DNA from: Agromyces atrinae | GTDB lineage: Bacteria; Actinomycetota; Actinomycetes; Actinomycetales; Microbacteriaceae | Assembly (NCBI RefSeq): GCF_013407835.1 | Contig: NZ_JACCBI010000001.1 | Span: forward strand, 1,178,001-1,242,000 | Direction of reading: 5' to 3' | DNA length: 64,000 bases | Part shown: positions 8,170-16,834 of the stretch, piece after piece | Layout of the letters: every line of letters begins with the position of its first letter | Position numbering within the stretch: position 1 is the first letter of the stretch | Position numbers and translations under genes: made by a program | Notes under the pieces: model-generated | What the model saw: the letters and a program-made list of their open reading frames with translations, nothing else | Told to the model about the DNA's origin: nothing | Database searches by the model: none

Positions 8170-8948
8170 CCGAGTCCACGACCGTACCCACGGGCGCATC
8201 GACGACCGCGTCCCCGGTGCTCCGACTCCGAGACATCCATCTCTCGTTCGGCGACCACGAGGTGCTGCGCGGGATCGACCTCGACGTCTCGGCCCACGAG
8301 GTCGTCGCCCTCATCGGGGCGAGCGGCTCGGGCAAGTCGACGCTCCTCCGCACCGTCAACCTGCTGGAGCGCATCGACGACGGCCAGATCTTCCTCCAGG
8401 CCGATGACATCAGCGATCCGCGCACGAACGCCGACGCGGTGCGCGCACGCATCGGCGTCGTCTTCCAGAGCTACAACCTGTTCCCGCACCTCTCGGTGCT
8501 CGACAACATCACCCTCGCCGACCGACTCGTGCACCGCACGCCGAAGGCCGCCTCCGAGAAGCGAGCGCTCGAGCTCCTCGACTCGGTCGGTCTCGCCGAC
8601 AAGGCGCGGGCCTTCCCCGATCGGCTCTCGGGCGGTCAGCAGCAGCGCGTGGCCATCGTGCGATCGATCGCGACGGAGCCCGAGCTCCTCCTCCTCGACG
8701 AGGTCACGAGCGCGCTCGACCCCGAACTCGTCGGTGAGGTGCTCGAGCTCGTGCGCGCCTTGAAGTCGCGCGGCACGACGATCCTCATGGCCACGCACGA
8801 GATGGCGTTCGCGCGCGAGGTCGCCGATCGCGTGGCGTTCCTGCACGAGGGACGCATCGAGGAGATCGGGCCGCCGTCACGGGTGCTCCGCGCACCCGAG
8901 CGCGAGCGCACGCGCGAGTTCCTCGCCCGCTTCCTGCCGCCGAGCTGA
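8166..8948 (+). CDS. Polar amino-acid ABC transporter ATPase
   Basis: 260 residues with a complete nucleotide-binding domain: Walker A GASGSGKST (51-59), Q-loop FQSYNLFPH (Gln101), signature LSGGQQQR (154-161), Walker B LLLLDE (174-179), D-loop SALDPE and switch His in ATHEM. The spacing and the VFQSYNLFPH block are those of the GlnQ/HisP family. It drives uptake through the permease encoded immediately upstream. An N-terminal extension of about 17 Thr/Ser-rich residues precedes the fold. It is the last gene of the operon, and the next gene is convergent 25 bp away. Confidence 0.94.
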   Translation: MTESTTVPTGASTTASPVLRLRDIHLSFGDHEVLRGIDLDVSAHEVVALIGASGSGKSTLLRTVNLLERIDDGQIFLQADDISDPRTNADAVRARIGVVFQSYNLFPHLSVLDNITLADRLVHRTPKAASEKRALELLDSVGLADKARAFPDRLSGGQQQRVAIVRSIATEPELLLLDEVTSALDPELVGEVLELVRALKSRGTTILMATHEMAFAREVADRVAFLHEGRIEEIGPPSRVLRAPERERTREFLARFLPPS

Positions 8949-8973
8949 CGCCGGGCGACAGGAAGCGCGTCGA

Positions 8974-10446
8974 TCAATACCCGCTGAAGAGGTCGCGCCT
9001 GACCTTCTTCGCCCCGAGGGATGCCGCGTCGGAGGCCACTCGATCGACGAAGGTCGGGGCGCCCGAGACGGCGACATCACGGTCGGCGATGTCGGGCACG
9101 ATGCTCGCGAGGTTCTCGCGATCGAACGTCGCGCGATCGACGTGCACGATGCGCGCACCGCTCGCCTCGATCGCCTCGCGATAGGGCAGCTCCTCCCCCG
9201 CGGCCGAGGCGTGCACGAGTACGATGTCGCGCTTCTGGCCCTCGCGGGCGACCCACGCGAGCTGGCTCGAGAACGGCGTAATGCCGATGCCGCCGCTGAC
9301 CATGAGGAGCGGACGCGAGGCATCACGAGGCAGGAGGAAGTCTCCCGCGACGGTCGTGACCCGCACGCGCGAGCCCGAGGGCAGTTCCGCGAGCGCGCGC
9401 TTGAAGCTCGACGAGCGCTCGGGGTGTCGCAGTGCGATCGTCACGACGGGGTCGCCGGGGGGCGACGAGATGCTGAAGACGCGACGCGTGCCCCGGCGGT
9501 CGGCGCGATGCGGCACCGTGATCTCGAGGTACTGACCGGGCTGGAAGCGCACGGTGCTCGGAGCCCGGAAGCGATACTCCACGAGGTCTCCGCCGAGCGG
9601 GCGACGCTCCTCGAAGGCGAGTGACGAGACGCTGCGCGCCCGCCAGGCGAGGCCGACGGCGACGAGGTTGCCGACGAGGAGCGCGAGCTCGGGCGTCATG
9701 TAGATCGGTCCGAACGACAGCGGCGTGGCGAAGAGCACGCCCACGACGGCGGCGACGACGAACCGCTGCCAGCGTCGCGGCGGCAGCGTGAGCGGCTCGC
9801 TCAGCATGAAGCCCGCGAGGAAGATGCCGGGGTACGAGATGAGCACGGTCGAGAACGCCTCGAAGAAAGGCGTTCCGCCGAGCACGCGACTGCCGACGAG
9901 GAGCGTTGTGCTCACGAGCAGGAAGACGCCGCCGAGACCGAGTGCGCGCGTGCGGAGCAGCACGACGAACGCGGCGACGAGCACGAGCGGGAAGAGCTCG
10001 GCGCTCGCGACCCACCAGACGCTCGCGTCGAGACCCGTCAACGTGATGACGAAAGCGGCGAAGGCGGCCGGATTGAAGAAGTGCCGCCCGCGCCAGGCGA
10101 TGACGTGCTTCGAGAGCGCGGCGACGAGGGCCGCAGCCGCGAGGGCGATGAGCCGTGGGCCTTCGGCCGTCGGCCAGAAGAGCAGGAACAGGATGAGGCC
10201 CGTGATGACCGACGACTCGAGGTGAGCGTTCCGCCGGAAGAGCCGGGCGACGACGAAGCCGGCGATGACGCTCGCGCCGACCGCGACGCCGACGCTCGCG
10301 GCGATCGCGAGCGGCGTGTACGGCAGAAGTCCCGCGATCGAGAGGATGAAGGCGAGCACGACGATCGCCGCGAGGCTGACCGACGCGACGCGGTACATGG
10401 GAAATCGACCGAGCGTGCGGTCGATCGTGGCGCGGATGGCTGTCAT
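8974..10446 (-). CDS. NqrB/RnfD-like membrane protein fused to ferredoxin-NAD(P) reductase module
   Basis: 490 residues. The N-terminal part (about 1-270) has nine or ten membrane helices with the NqrB/RnfD landmark SKHVIAWRGRHFFNPAAFAAF. I see no SGAT flavinylation motif in it. The C-terminal part is a soluble flavodoxin-reductase-like module with FAD contact RRVFSISSPP and nucleotide contact GGIGITPFSSQ. The expected role is to take electrons from cytosolic NAD(P)H into the membrane. The gene lies downstream of, and overlaps by ATGA, an ApbE flavin transferase gene, which in turn overlaps an FMN-binding lipoprotein gene. The three probably make one flavin-based transmembrane electron chain; the terminal acceptor is unknown. 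Confidence 0.85.
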   Translation of the reverse strand: MTAIRATIDRTLGRFPMYRVASVSLAAIVVLAFILSIAGLLPYTPLAIAASVGVAVGASVIAGFVVARLFRRNAHLESSVITGLILFLLFWPTAEGPRLIALAAAALVAALSKHVIAWRGRHFFNPAAFAAFVITLTGLDASVWWVASAELFPLVLVAAFVVLLRTRALGLGGVFLLVSTTLLVGSRVLGGTPFFEAFSTVLISYPGIFLAGFMLSEPLTLPPRRWQRFVVAAVVGVLFATPLSFGPIYMTPELALLVGNLVAVGLAWRARSVSSLAFEERRPLGGDLVEYRFRAPSTVRFQPGQYLEITVPHRADRRGTRRVFSISSPPGDPVVTIALRHPERSSSFKRALAELPSGSRVRVTTVAGDFLLPRDASRPLLMVSGGIGITPFSSQLAWVAREGQKRDIVLVHASAAGEELPYREAIEASGARIVHVDRATFDRENLASIVPDIADRDVAVSGAPTFVDRVASDAASLGAKKVRRDLFSGY

Positions 10447-11306
10447 CGGAAGATCTCCCCGGGGAGGGTCGGCGAATACTCGGCCCGACCATCGGTGAAC
10501 ATACGGACGTACGAGAAGTCGGCGACGTCGGTGAGACGATCGGGGCCGACGAAGAACAGGGCGGTCGCGAGGGCGTCGGCGACCATGGCCGTGGGAGCCA
10601 TGACCCACGTCGCAGCGACCTCGCGAACGGGCAGGCCGGTGCGCCCGTCGAGCACGTGGTGGAGGCCCTCGCCCCACGCACGACGATTCGTCGCCGAGGC
10701 GCACAGTGCTCCCCCGGCGAGTTCGACGACACCGATCGCGCGCCGCGCGTCGTAGGGGTGCTCGAGCGCCACGCGCACGGGCTCCGCGCCGCGATAGCGC
10801 ATGTCGCCGCTCGCATCGACGAGCACGGGGTGATGCGCCGAGAGGAAGTCGCTCACGTGGTCGACGAGGAGGCCCTTGCCCGCAGCCCCGACGTCGAGGC
10901 CGATGCCTCGCGTCGTCGACACGGTCGAGCCCTGCCACCGCATCGAGTCGTCCCACTCGTAGCTCGCGAGAGCGGGCCCGGCCTCGAGCGTGAGGTCGCG
11001 GCCGTAGCCGAGGCTCTCGAGGCTCGGGCCGACGAGCGGGGTCATCGCGCCGTCGGTCGCCCGATACAGCGATCGGTACAGCTCGACGAGAGCGACCGAG
11101 TCATCGGGAAACGTCCACGTGCCGGCATCCCTCTCGAGCTCGGCGACGAGGGAATCGTCGCGGAATCGCGAGTAGGTGCGGTCGAACTCGTCGATCAACT
11201 CGTCGAGCCCCGCGCGTTCGACCTCGGTGAGGGGCTCGCGCGTGTCGATCTCCCACCGAGTGCCGATGGCCTCGAAGGTCACTCGCGAGAGGACCTCAGG
11301 AGGCAT
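10443..11306 (-). CDS. apbE: ApbE-type FAD:protein FMN transferase
   Basis: 287 residues from ATG at 11306. ApbE enzymes use Mg2+ and FAD to attach FMN through a phosphoester bond to Thr or Ser of target proteins. Family marks seen are the early FDRTYSRFRDDSLVAEL segment, LDVGAAGKGLLVD (the usual lDlGgiaKGyavD motif), LVDASGDMRYRG for the usual vnaGGD, and SATNRRAWGEGLHHVLDGRTGLPV near the end (quoted in parts: SATNRRAWG, HHVLDGRTGLPV). I see no signal peptide or lipobox, unlike many exported ApbE proteins. Its likely target is the FMN-binding lipoprotein encoded immediately upstream, with which it overlaps by 11 bp. Confidence 0.92.
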   Translation of the reverse strand: MPPEVLSRVTFEAIGTRWEIDTREPLTEVERAGLDELIDEFDRTYSRFRDDSLVAELERDAGTWTFPDDSVALVELYRSLYRATDGAMTPLVGPSLESLGYGRDLTLEAGPALASYEWDDSMRWQGSTVSTTRGIGLDVGAAGKGLLVDHVSDFLSAHHPVLVDASGDMRYRGAEPVRVALEHPYDARRAIGVVELAGGALCASATNRRAWGEGLHHVLDGRTGLPVREVAATWVMAPTAMVADALATALFFVGPDRLTDVADFSYVRMFTDGRAEYSPTLPGEIFR

Positions 11307-11778
11307 CAGCCTTGATCGCATCGACGGCGGCGTTGAATCCGCCGCTCGTGAGCGAGGAGCCCGCGACCTTCGACACCGACAGATCGTCGATGTTCTGACC
11401 GACGACGACATCGGCGATACCGGCGACGAACTCGCCCTGGTAGCGCTTCGAGTTCGGGTTCTCGGCGTTCGAGACGACGTCGACCGCGGTCACGACGTCG
11501 GATTCGAGGGTGATCGTGACGGTCACCGACTCCTGCCCGCCGGGCGACGTGTACTCGCCCGTCTCGGTGTAGGTGCCGTCGGTGTACACCGATCCCGCGT
11601 CCGCGCTCTCCGTGGCCTCGGTCGTCGCCTCGGGGGCGGTCGTCGCCGACGAGCTCGGCTCCGTCGTCTCGGACGTCATGGCGGAGCTGTCTTGCACTGC
11701 GCATCCGGCGAGGCTCCCGACGAGGCTGAGGCCTCCGATGAGGGTGAGTCCAACTCGACTGCGTCGCGTGATCTGCAT
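11296..11778 (-). CDS. FMN-binding-domain lipoprotein
   Basis: 160 residues from ATG at 11778. A TTG 33 bp further upstream is possible but lacks a ribosome site. Signal peptide with lipobox LAGC (Cys26), a Ser/Thr/Glu-rich linker of about 35 residues, then an FMN-binding domain (FMN_bind, SMART SM00900) beginning at YTDGTYTETGEY. Near the C-terminus AGSSLTSGGFNAAVDAI (139-155) matches the place of the SGATxTS flavinylation motif, so Thr144 is the best candidate for covalent FMN. This puts a flavin electron carrier on the outer face of the membrane. It is the first gene of the unit with apbE and the membrane oxidoreductase. Confidence 0.9.
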   Translation of the reverse strand: MQITRRSRVGLTLIGGLSLVGSLAGCAVQDSSAMTSETTEPSSSATTAPEATTEATESADAGSVYTDGTYTETGEYTSPGGQESVTVTITLESDVVTAVDVVSNAENPNSKRYQGEFVAGIADVVVGQNIDDLSVSKVAGSSLTSGGFNAAVDAIKADAS

Positions 11779-11870
11779 GGGGCGCCTTTCGTCCAACGGT
11801 TGTTGGTTCAACTGTAGGAAGCGATTATTTGCGAACGCTATGGGTTAGCGGGAAGACCCCTGTGACTGCA

Positions 11871-12710
11871 CTACGCGCGTCCGGTGAGGGTCGCGATGGC
11901 CGCGGGCAGCGCCTCGGCGACGTCGAGTGCGGCGATCGGGCCCCCACCGGATGCCCGTTCGGCGGCTCGCCCGTGGAGGAGCGCAGCGGTCGCGGCGAGA
12001 GGAGCGAGCAGGCTGATGTCGGTGCGGAGCTCGCTCGCGTGGGTCGCGAGGAGAGAACCGAGGATGCCGCCCAGCACGTCACCCGTTCCCGCCGTCGCGA
12101 GCTCGTTCGTGCCGGCCCGCACGACGATCGCCTGCCCGACGGGATCGGCGACGAACGTCGACGCCCCCTTGAGGAGCACGACGACGTCGAGCTCGATCGC
12201 CGCGCGTACCGCCCATCCCGACGGGTCGGCGGCGATGTCGGCCGCGGAGACGTCGATCTCGCGCTTCGCGAGGAGCGAGGCGAGCTCGCGGTAGTGCGGA
12301 GTGATGATCGTGGGGCCGGTGTGCGCCGCGACGAGGTCGAGCGCGGCGGCATCGACGACGACCGGTTCGCCCGACGAGATCGCGCGAGTGAGCTCACCGA
12401 CGAGCACGAACGATCGCCGCGCGGCATCCATGCCCGAGCCGACGAGCCATGCCTGCACCCGGCCGGGCTGAGTGACGACCTCGGGCCGCCGTGCGAGTAC
12501 GAGGCTCCGTACGAACCGGGGGCCGACGTAGCGCACCATGCCGACACCCGTGCGATGGGCGGCTTCGACACCGAGGATCGCCGCACCGGGGTACTCGACC
12601 GAGCCGGTGATGACGCCGAGCACCCCGCGGGAGTACTTGTCATCGTGGGGGCCGGGCACCGCGATCCACGATCGCGCGTCGGTATCGGTCCACTCCAGCC
12701 AAGCGCTCAT
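11871..12710 (-). CDS. nnrD: ADP-dependent NAD(P)H-hydrate dehydratase
   Basis: 279 residues from ATG at 12710 (MSAWLEWTD). It is a ribokinase-like fold enzyme that dehydrates damaged NADHX/NADPHX back to NAD(P)H using ADP. Landmarks are KYSRGVLGVITGS (for the usual KgdyG.vlvigGS), AAHRTGVGMVRYV, VVDAAALDLV, TPHYRELASLL, LLKGASTFVADP and the nucleotide/active-site loop NELATAGTGDVLGGILGS. Only the dehydratase domain is present; the YjeF/NnrE epimerase domain often fused to it is missing. The FMN-lipoprotein gene starts 92 bp downstream on the same strand. Confidence 0.9.
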   Translation of the reverse strand: MSAWLEWTDTDARSWIAVPGPHDDKYSRGVLGVITGSVEYPGAAILGVEAAHRTGVGMVRYVGPRFVRSLVLARRPEVVTQPGRVQAWLVGSGMDAARRSFVLVGELTRAISSGEPVVVDAAALDLVAAHTGPTIITPHYRELASLLAKREIDVSAADIAADPSGWAVRAAIELDVVVLLKGASTFVADPVGQAIVVRAGTNELATAGTGDVLGGILGSLLATHASELRTDISLLAPLAATAALLHGRAAERASGGGPIAALDVAEALPAAIATLTGRA

Positions 12711-12774
12711 GACCTCACGATAGGCCCACCGGGCGGGCGACGACAGGGCCATCGACCGCCCGGTGCGGCTTCAC

Positions 12775-13827
12775 TCAGTTGCGCGTCGAGTCGCGGCGCG
12801 TCGCGTCCTGCACCTCGCCGACGAGTTCCTCGATGATGTCCTCGAGGAAGAGCACTCCGGAGGCGGTGCCCTCGGCGTCGAACGAGCGGGCGAGGTGCGA
12901 GCCCGAGGCGCGCATCGTGGCGAGCGCGTCCTCGAGGTCGGTGCCGTTCCAGATCGAGACGAGCTGGCGCACGCGCTTCGGCGGGATCGGGTCGTCGAAC
13001 TCGTCGTCGTCGAGGTCGATGACGTCCTTGAGGTGCACGTAGCCCGCGGGATCGCCGTCCTCCGCGCGGATGACGTAGCGCGAGAAGCCGTGCCGGGCGA
13101 CCGCGCGTTCGACATCGGCCGGAGTCGCCTCGGGCGGCAGGCTCTCGAGCTGCGAGAGCGGCACCGCGACGTCGGCGACCTTCTTCGTCGTGAACTCGAA
13201 CGCGGCGAGCAGGGTGCCGCTCGCGTCGTCGAGCACGCCCTCCCGGGTCGACTGATCGACGATCGTCGCGACCTCCTCGAGCGTGTAGGTGCTCGTCGCC
13301 TCGTTCTTCGGCTCGACGCGGAACAGTCGCAGCACGCCGTTGGCGATCGCGTTGAGCGTTCCGATGATGGGCTTGCAGAGTCGGGCGATGAAGACGAGCG
13401 CCGGTGCGAGCAGCAACACGGCGCGGTCCGGCAGCGAGAACGACAGGTTCTTCGGAACCATCTCGCCGAGCACGACGTGCAGGTACGACACGATCAGCAG
13501 CGCGATGACGAAGGCGACGCCGCCGATGACCTCCTCCGACCACCCGGTGAGCGCGAGGGGAACCTCGAGCAGGTGATGGATGGCGGGTTCGGAGACGTTC
13601 AGGATGAGCAGCGAGCACACCGTGATGCCGAGCTGACTCATCGCGAGCATGAGCGTCGCGTGCTCCATCGCCCAGAGGGCCGTGATGGCGCTCCGCTTGC
13701 CCTGCTCGGCGAGCGGTTCGATCTGCGAGCGTCGCGCCGAGATGACGGCGAACTCCGCTCCGACGAAGAAGGCGTTCGCGGCGAGCAGGACGACGAGCCA
13801 GGCGAGTCCGATCCAATCACTCGACAT
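12775..13827 (-). CDS. CNNM/CorC-type membrane protein (DUF21 plus CBS pair), second of two
   Basis: 350 residues. I chose ATG at 13827 because GGAGG ends eight bases before it; a GTG at 13836 is in frame but would lie inside that ribosome site. The DUF21 domain (about 1-190) has an FVGAEFAVISARRSQ start, three to four membrane segments and VVLGEMVPKNLSFSLP. A CBS-domain pair follows (about 205-340), ending LFLEDIIEELVGEVQD. It lacks the C-terminal CorC_HlyC domain carried by its upstream paralogue. Family members act in magnesium or cobalt homeostasis, and the pair may work as a heteromer. It overlaps the upstream gene by 11 bp. Confidence 0.88.
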   Translation of the reverse strand: MSSDWIGLAWLVVLLAANAFFVGAEFAVISARRSQIEPLAEQGKRSAITALWAMEHATLMLAMSQLGITVCSLLILNVSEPAIHHLLEVPLALTGWSEEVIGGVAFVIALLIVSYLHVVLGEMVPKNLSFSLPDRAVLLLAPALVFIARLCKPIIGTLNAIANGVLRLFRVEPKNEATSTYTLEEVATIVDQSTREGVLDDASGTLLAAFEFTTKKVADVAVPLSQLESLPPEATPADVERAVARHGFSRYVIRAEDGDPAGYVHLKDVIDLDDDEFDDPIPPKRVRQLVSIWNGTDLEDALATMRASGSHLARSFDAEGTASGVLFLEDIIEELVGEVQDATRRDSTRN

Positions 13828-15145
13828 CGCGCTCACCTCCCTCCGTCGTGAGGACGGGTTTCGTGACGAAGCGCACCCGGTCTATGCGGCGACCGTCGAG
13901 CCGCTGCACGGTCAGGGTGCCGCTCTCGAGCTCGACCTCGTCGCCGACGACGGGAAGACGGCCGAGTTCGCTCATGATGAATCCGCCGATCGTCTCGTAC
14001 GGTCCCTCTTCGGGCACGCGGATGCCGGCGCGGTCGAGGAGCTCGTCGGGCCGCAGCATCCCGGGGAACGTGAGCGAGTCCGCGCGGCGGACGACGCCCG
14101 CGCGTGTGCGGTCGTGCTCGTCCGACACCTCGCCGACGAGTTCTTCCACGAGGTCTTCGAGCGTTGTGACGCCCGCGGTTCCGCCGTACTCGTCGACGAC
14201 GACGGCCATCTGGTAGCCGCGTCCGCGCAACTCGCCGAGCAGAGCGTCGAGGCGCATCGTCTCGGGCACGCGGAGCGCCTCCGACTGCAGAGCGGAGACG
14301 GGGACGTCGGGGCGGCGTTCACGGGGAACGGCGACCGCCTGCTTCACGTGCACGAGCCCGACGACGTCGTCGACGTTCTCGTCGAGCACGGGGAAGCGCG
14401 AGTAGCCGGTCTGCCGCGCGAGTTCGAGCACCGTCGAGGCCGAGTCCGTGCGACGGACCGTCGCGACGCGCAGACGCGGCGTCATGACGTCGGCGGCCGT
14501 GTGCTGCGAGAAGCGCAGGGTGCGGTTGAGGAGCGTCGCGGTGTCGGCCTCGAGGAGACCCGCGCTCGCCGAGCGACGCACGAGCGACGAGAGCTCTTCG
14601 GCGCTGCGCGCGCCCGAGAGCTCCTCCTTCGGTTCGATCCCGAACGATCGGATGATCGCGTTCGCGCTGCCGTTCAGCACGATGATCGCGGGCTTGAAGA
14701 CCGTCGTGAACACCGTCTGGAAGGGGATGACGATCTTCGCCGTCGCGAGAGGAAGCGCGAGTGCGAAGTTCTTCGGCACGAGTTCGCCGATGACCATCGA
14801 CAGGAGCGTCGCGATCGTCACGGCGAGGAAGACGCCGAGCACGGGCACGACGGCCTCGGGCGTGCCGATCGCGGTGAGCGGCCCCGAGAGCAGCGACGTG
14901 ATCGCCGGCTCCATCGTGTAACCCGTGAGCAGCGTCGTCAGCGTGATTCCGAGCTGCGCGCTCGAGAGGTGCGTCGAGGTGATCTTGAGAGCCGCGATCG
15001 TCATGCTGAGGCGGGTCTCGCCCCGAGCGCGACGCGCCTCGAGATCACTGCGATCGAGATTGACGAGGGCGAACTCGCTCGCAACGAACAAGCCCGTGCC
15101 CACGGTGAGGAGGAGACCGATTCCGAGCAGTAGCCACTCAGACAT
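13817..15145 (-). CDS. CNNM/CorC-type membrane protein with DUF21, CBS pair and CorC_HlyC domain
   Basis: 442 residues from ATG at 15145 (a GTG three codons upstream is possible). The domain order is DUF21 membrane domain (1-190, with FVASEFALVNLDRSDLE and MVIGELVPKNFALALP), two CBS domains (about 210-345) ending VTTLEDLVEELVGEV, and a CorC_HlyC transporter-associated domain (about 355-435). Such proteins are annotated as hemolysin-family proteins, but current work places them in Mg2+/Co2+ efflux or its control. It is translationally linked to a shorter paralogue directly downstream. The two together are a recurrent actinobacterial pair. Confidence 0.9.
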   Translation of the reverse strand: MSEWLLLGIGLLLTVGTGLFVASEFALVNLDRSDLEARRARGETRLSMTIAALKITSTHLSSAQLGITLTTLLTGYTMEPAITSLLSGPLTAIGTPEAVVPVLGVFLAVTIATLLSMVIGELVPKNFALALPLATAKIVIPFQTVFTTVFKPAIIVLNGSANAIIRSFGIEPKEELSGARSAEELSSLVRRSASAGLLEADTATLLNRTLRFSQHTAADVMTPRLRVATVRRTDSASTVLELARQTGYSRFPVLDENVDDVVGLVHVKQAVAVPRERRPDVPVSALQSEALRVPETMRLDALLGELRGRGYQMAVVVDEYGGTAGVTTLEDLVEELVGEVSDEHDRTRAGVVRRADSLTFPGMLRPDELLDRAGIRVPEEGPYETIGGFIMSELGRLPVVGDEVELESGTLTVQRLDGRRIDRVRFVTKPVLTTEGGERDVE

Positions 15146-15248
15146 CGGTTCCACCCCCCGCGGTCACGGGCGACGGTCTATGACCGGGAGAACTGGAACG
15201 CGAAGAAGGAGGCTCGTCCATAAGTCTGAACAGTATAGAGCCGGTCTG

Positions 15249-16688
15249 CTACCAGCTGACCGGGAGGGCCTTGCCCTCTTCGTAGCCGGCCGCCGACTGC
15301 ACCCCGACGAGCGCCCGCTCGTGGAACTCGTCGACGCTGCGCGCACCCGCGTAGGTGAACGAGCTCCGCACTCCGGACGTGATCATGTCGAGGAGGTCCT
15401 CGAGCGAGGGCCGCAGCGGATCGAGGTAGATCGCACTCGACGAGATGCCCTCGGCGAAGAGCTCCTTGCGTGCGAGCTCGTACGGGTCGAGTCGATCGAA
15501 GCGCTCGCGCACGGCCTTCGTCGACGCCATGCCCCAGCTCTCCTTGTAGAGCCGGCCCGAGTCATCCGAGCGCAGGCGTCCCGGCGCTTCGATCGTGCCC
15601 GCGAACCACGAACCGACCATGACCGATGCGGCGCCCGCCGCGAGGGCGAGGGCGACGTCGCGCGGGTAGCGCACTCCCCCATCGGCCCAGACGTGCGCTC
15701 CGAGAGCGCGCGCAGCCTCGGCGGTCTCGAGCACGGCCGAGAACTGCGGCCGTCCGACGGCCGTCATCATGCGCGTCGTGCACATCGCGCCCGGCCCGAC
15801 ACCGACCTTGAGGATGTCGGCGCCGGCGTCGACCAGATCGCGCACCGCGTCGGCGGTGACGACGTTGCCCGCGCAGATCGGCAGCCCGAGACCGGCGGCA
15901 CGCACGGCGGCGATCGCCCGCAGCATCCCGTCCTGGTGTCCGTGGGCCGTGTCGATGACGAGGACGTCGACGCCGGCCTCCGCCAACGCACGCGCCTTGA
16001 CCGCGACGTCTCCGTTGATGCCGACCGCCGCGGCGACGGCGAGACGGCCGTGCGCGTCGACGTTCGGCTGGTAGATGGTGCCCCGCAGCGCGCTCCGCCG
16101 GCTCAGAGTGCCGACGAGCGCGCCGTGCCGGAGCACGGGCGCGAAGTCGAGGCCGGCCTCGGTCATGACGTCGAAGGCGCGGCGCGGCGAATCGACGTCC
16201 TCGGCGTCGAGCGCGGGCAGCGAGCCGTGCACGAGATCGCCGAGCTGGGCGTCGGGAAGAGAGGAGGCGAGGCGCGCGGCCGGGATGCAGCCGACGAACG
16301 CTCCCTGAGCGTCGTGGAGCACGATCCCATGGCCTTCGGCGCCCGGAAGCACCTCGAGCGCGTCGGCGACGGTATCGCCGGGAGCGAAGGAGTACGGCGT
16401 GTCGAAAGCCGGCGACTGGTTCTTCACCCAGCGGATCGCCGCGTCGAGGTCCTGGAGGGGCATGTCCTGCGGGAGGACGCCGAGCCCGCCGCGCCGGGCG
16501 AGCGTCGCCGCGAGCCTCGGCCCCGTGACCGAGTTCATGTTCGCCGAGACGAGCGGGATCGTCGCTCCGGTGCCGTCGCCCGGAGCGAGGGACACGTCGA
16601 GACGGCTCGCGACGGCTGAGCGCCGGGGCACGAGGAAGACGTCGGAATAGGTCAGATCGTTCGAGGAGACCTCGCGGATGAACTCCAT
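15249..16688 (-). CDS. guaB1: GuaB1-family GMP reductase (IMP dehydrogenase-related, with CBS domains)
   Basis: 479 residues from ATG at 16688. It has an IMPDH/GMPR barrel split by a CBS pair (about 95-205). The catalytic cysteine loop is GVGPGAMCTTR (Cys303), the phosphate-binding strand includes DGGVRYPRDVALALAAGA, and the flap region YKESWGMAS differs from true IMP dehydrogenases. Actinobacteria carry this extra GuaB copy, and the mycobacterial GuaB1 has been shown to reduce GMP to IMP, so salvage rather than de novo GTP synthesis is the likely role. It is divergent from kgd with 146 bp between the starts. Confidence 0.88.
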   Translation of the reverse strand: MEFIREVSSNDLTYSDVFLVPRRSAVASRLDVSLAPGDGTGATIPLVSANMNSVTGPRLAATLARRGGLGVLPQDMPLQDLDAAIRWVKNQSPAFDTPYSFAPGDTVADALEVLPGAEGHGIVLHDAQGAFVGCIPAARLASSLPDAQLGDLVHGSLPALDAEDVDSPRRAFDVMTEAGLDFAPVLRHGALVGTLSRRSALRGTIYQPNVDAHGRLAVAAAVGINGDVAVKARALAEAGVDVLVIDTAHGHQDGMLRAIAAVRAAGLGLPICAGNVVTADAVRDLVDAGADILKVGVGPGAMCTTRMMTAVGRPQFSAVLETAEAARALGAHVWADGGVRYPRDVALALAAGAASVMVGSWFAGTIEAPGRLRSDDSGRLYKESWGMASTKAVRERFDRLDPYELARKELFAEGISSSAIYLDPLRPSLEDLLDMITSGVRSSFTYAGARSVDEFHERALVGVQSAAGYEEGKALPVSW

Positions 16689-16834
16689 GTCGACCACGGT
16701 AGTCCCCGTGTCGTCGTGGCGGCAGCCTCGGGCAAAGAGGATTAGGCTTGCAGAGGCGGCCCGTCACCCGCAAAACGCGCACCGACACCGCTCACAACGA
16801 AACGAACATCAACGGAGAGAGTGGGCGATCGGCT

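Noticed and set aside
16748..16834. Upstream TTG start for kgd
   Set aside because: There is no ribosome site, and the added residues do not resemble the N-terminus of Kgd/OdhA proteins, which begins shortly before the NEWLVDEMY helix.
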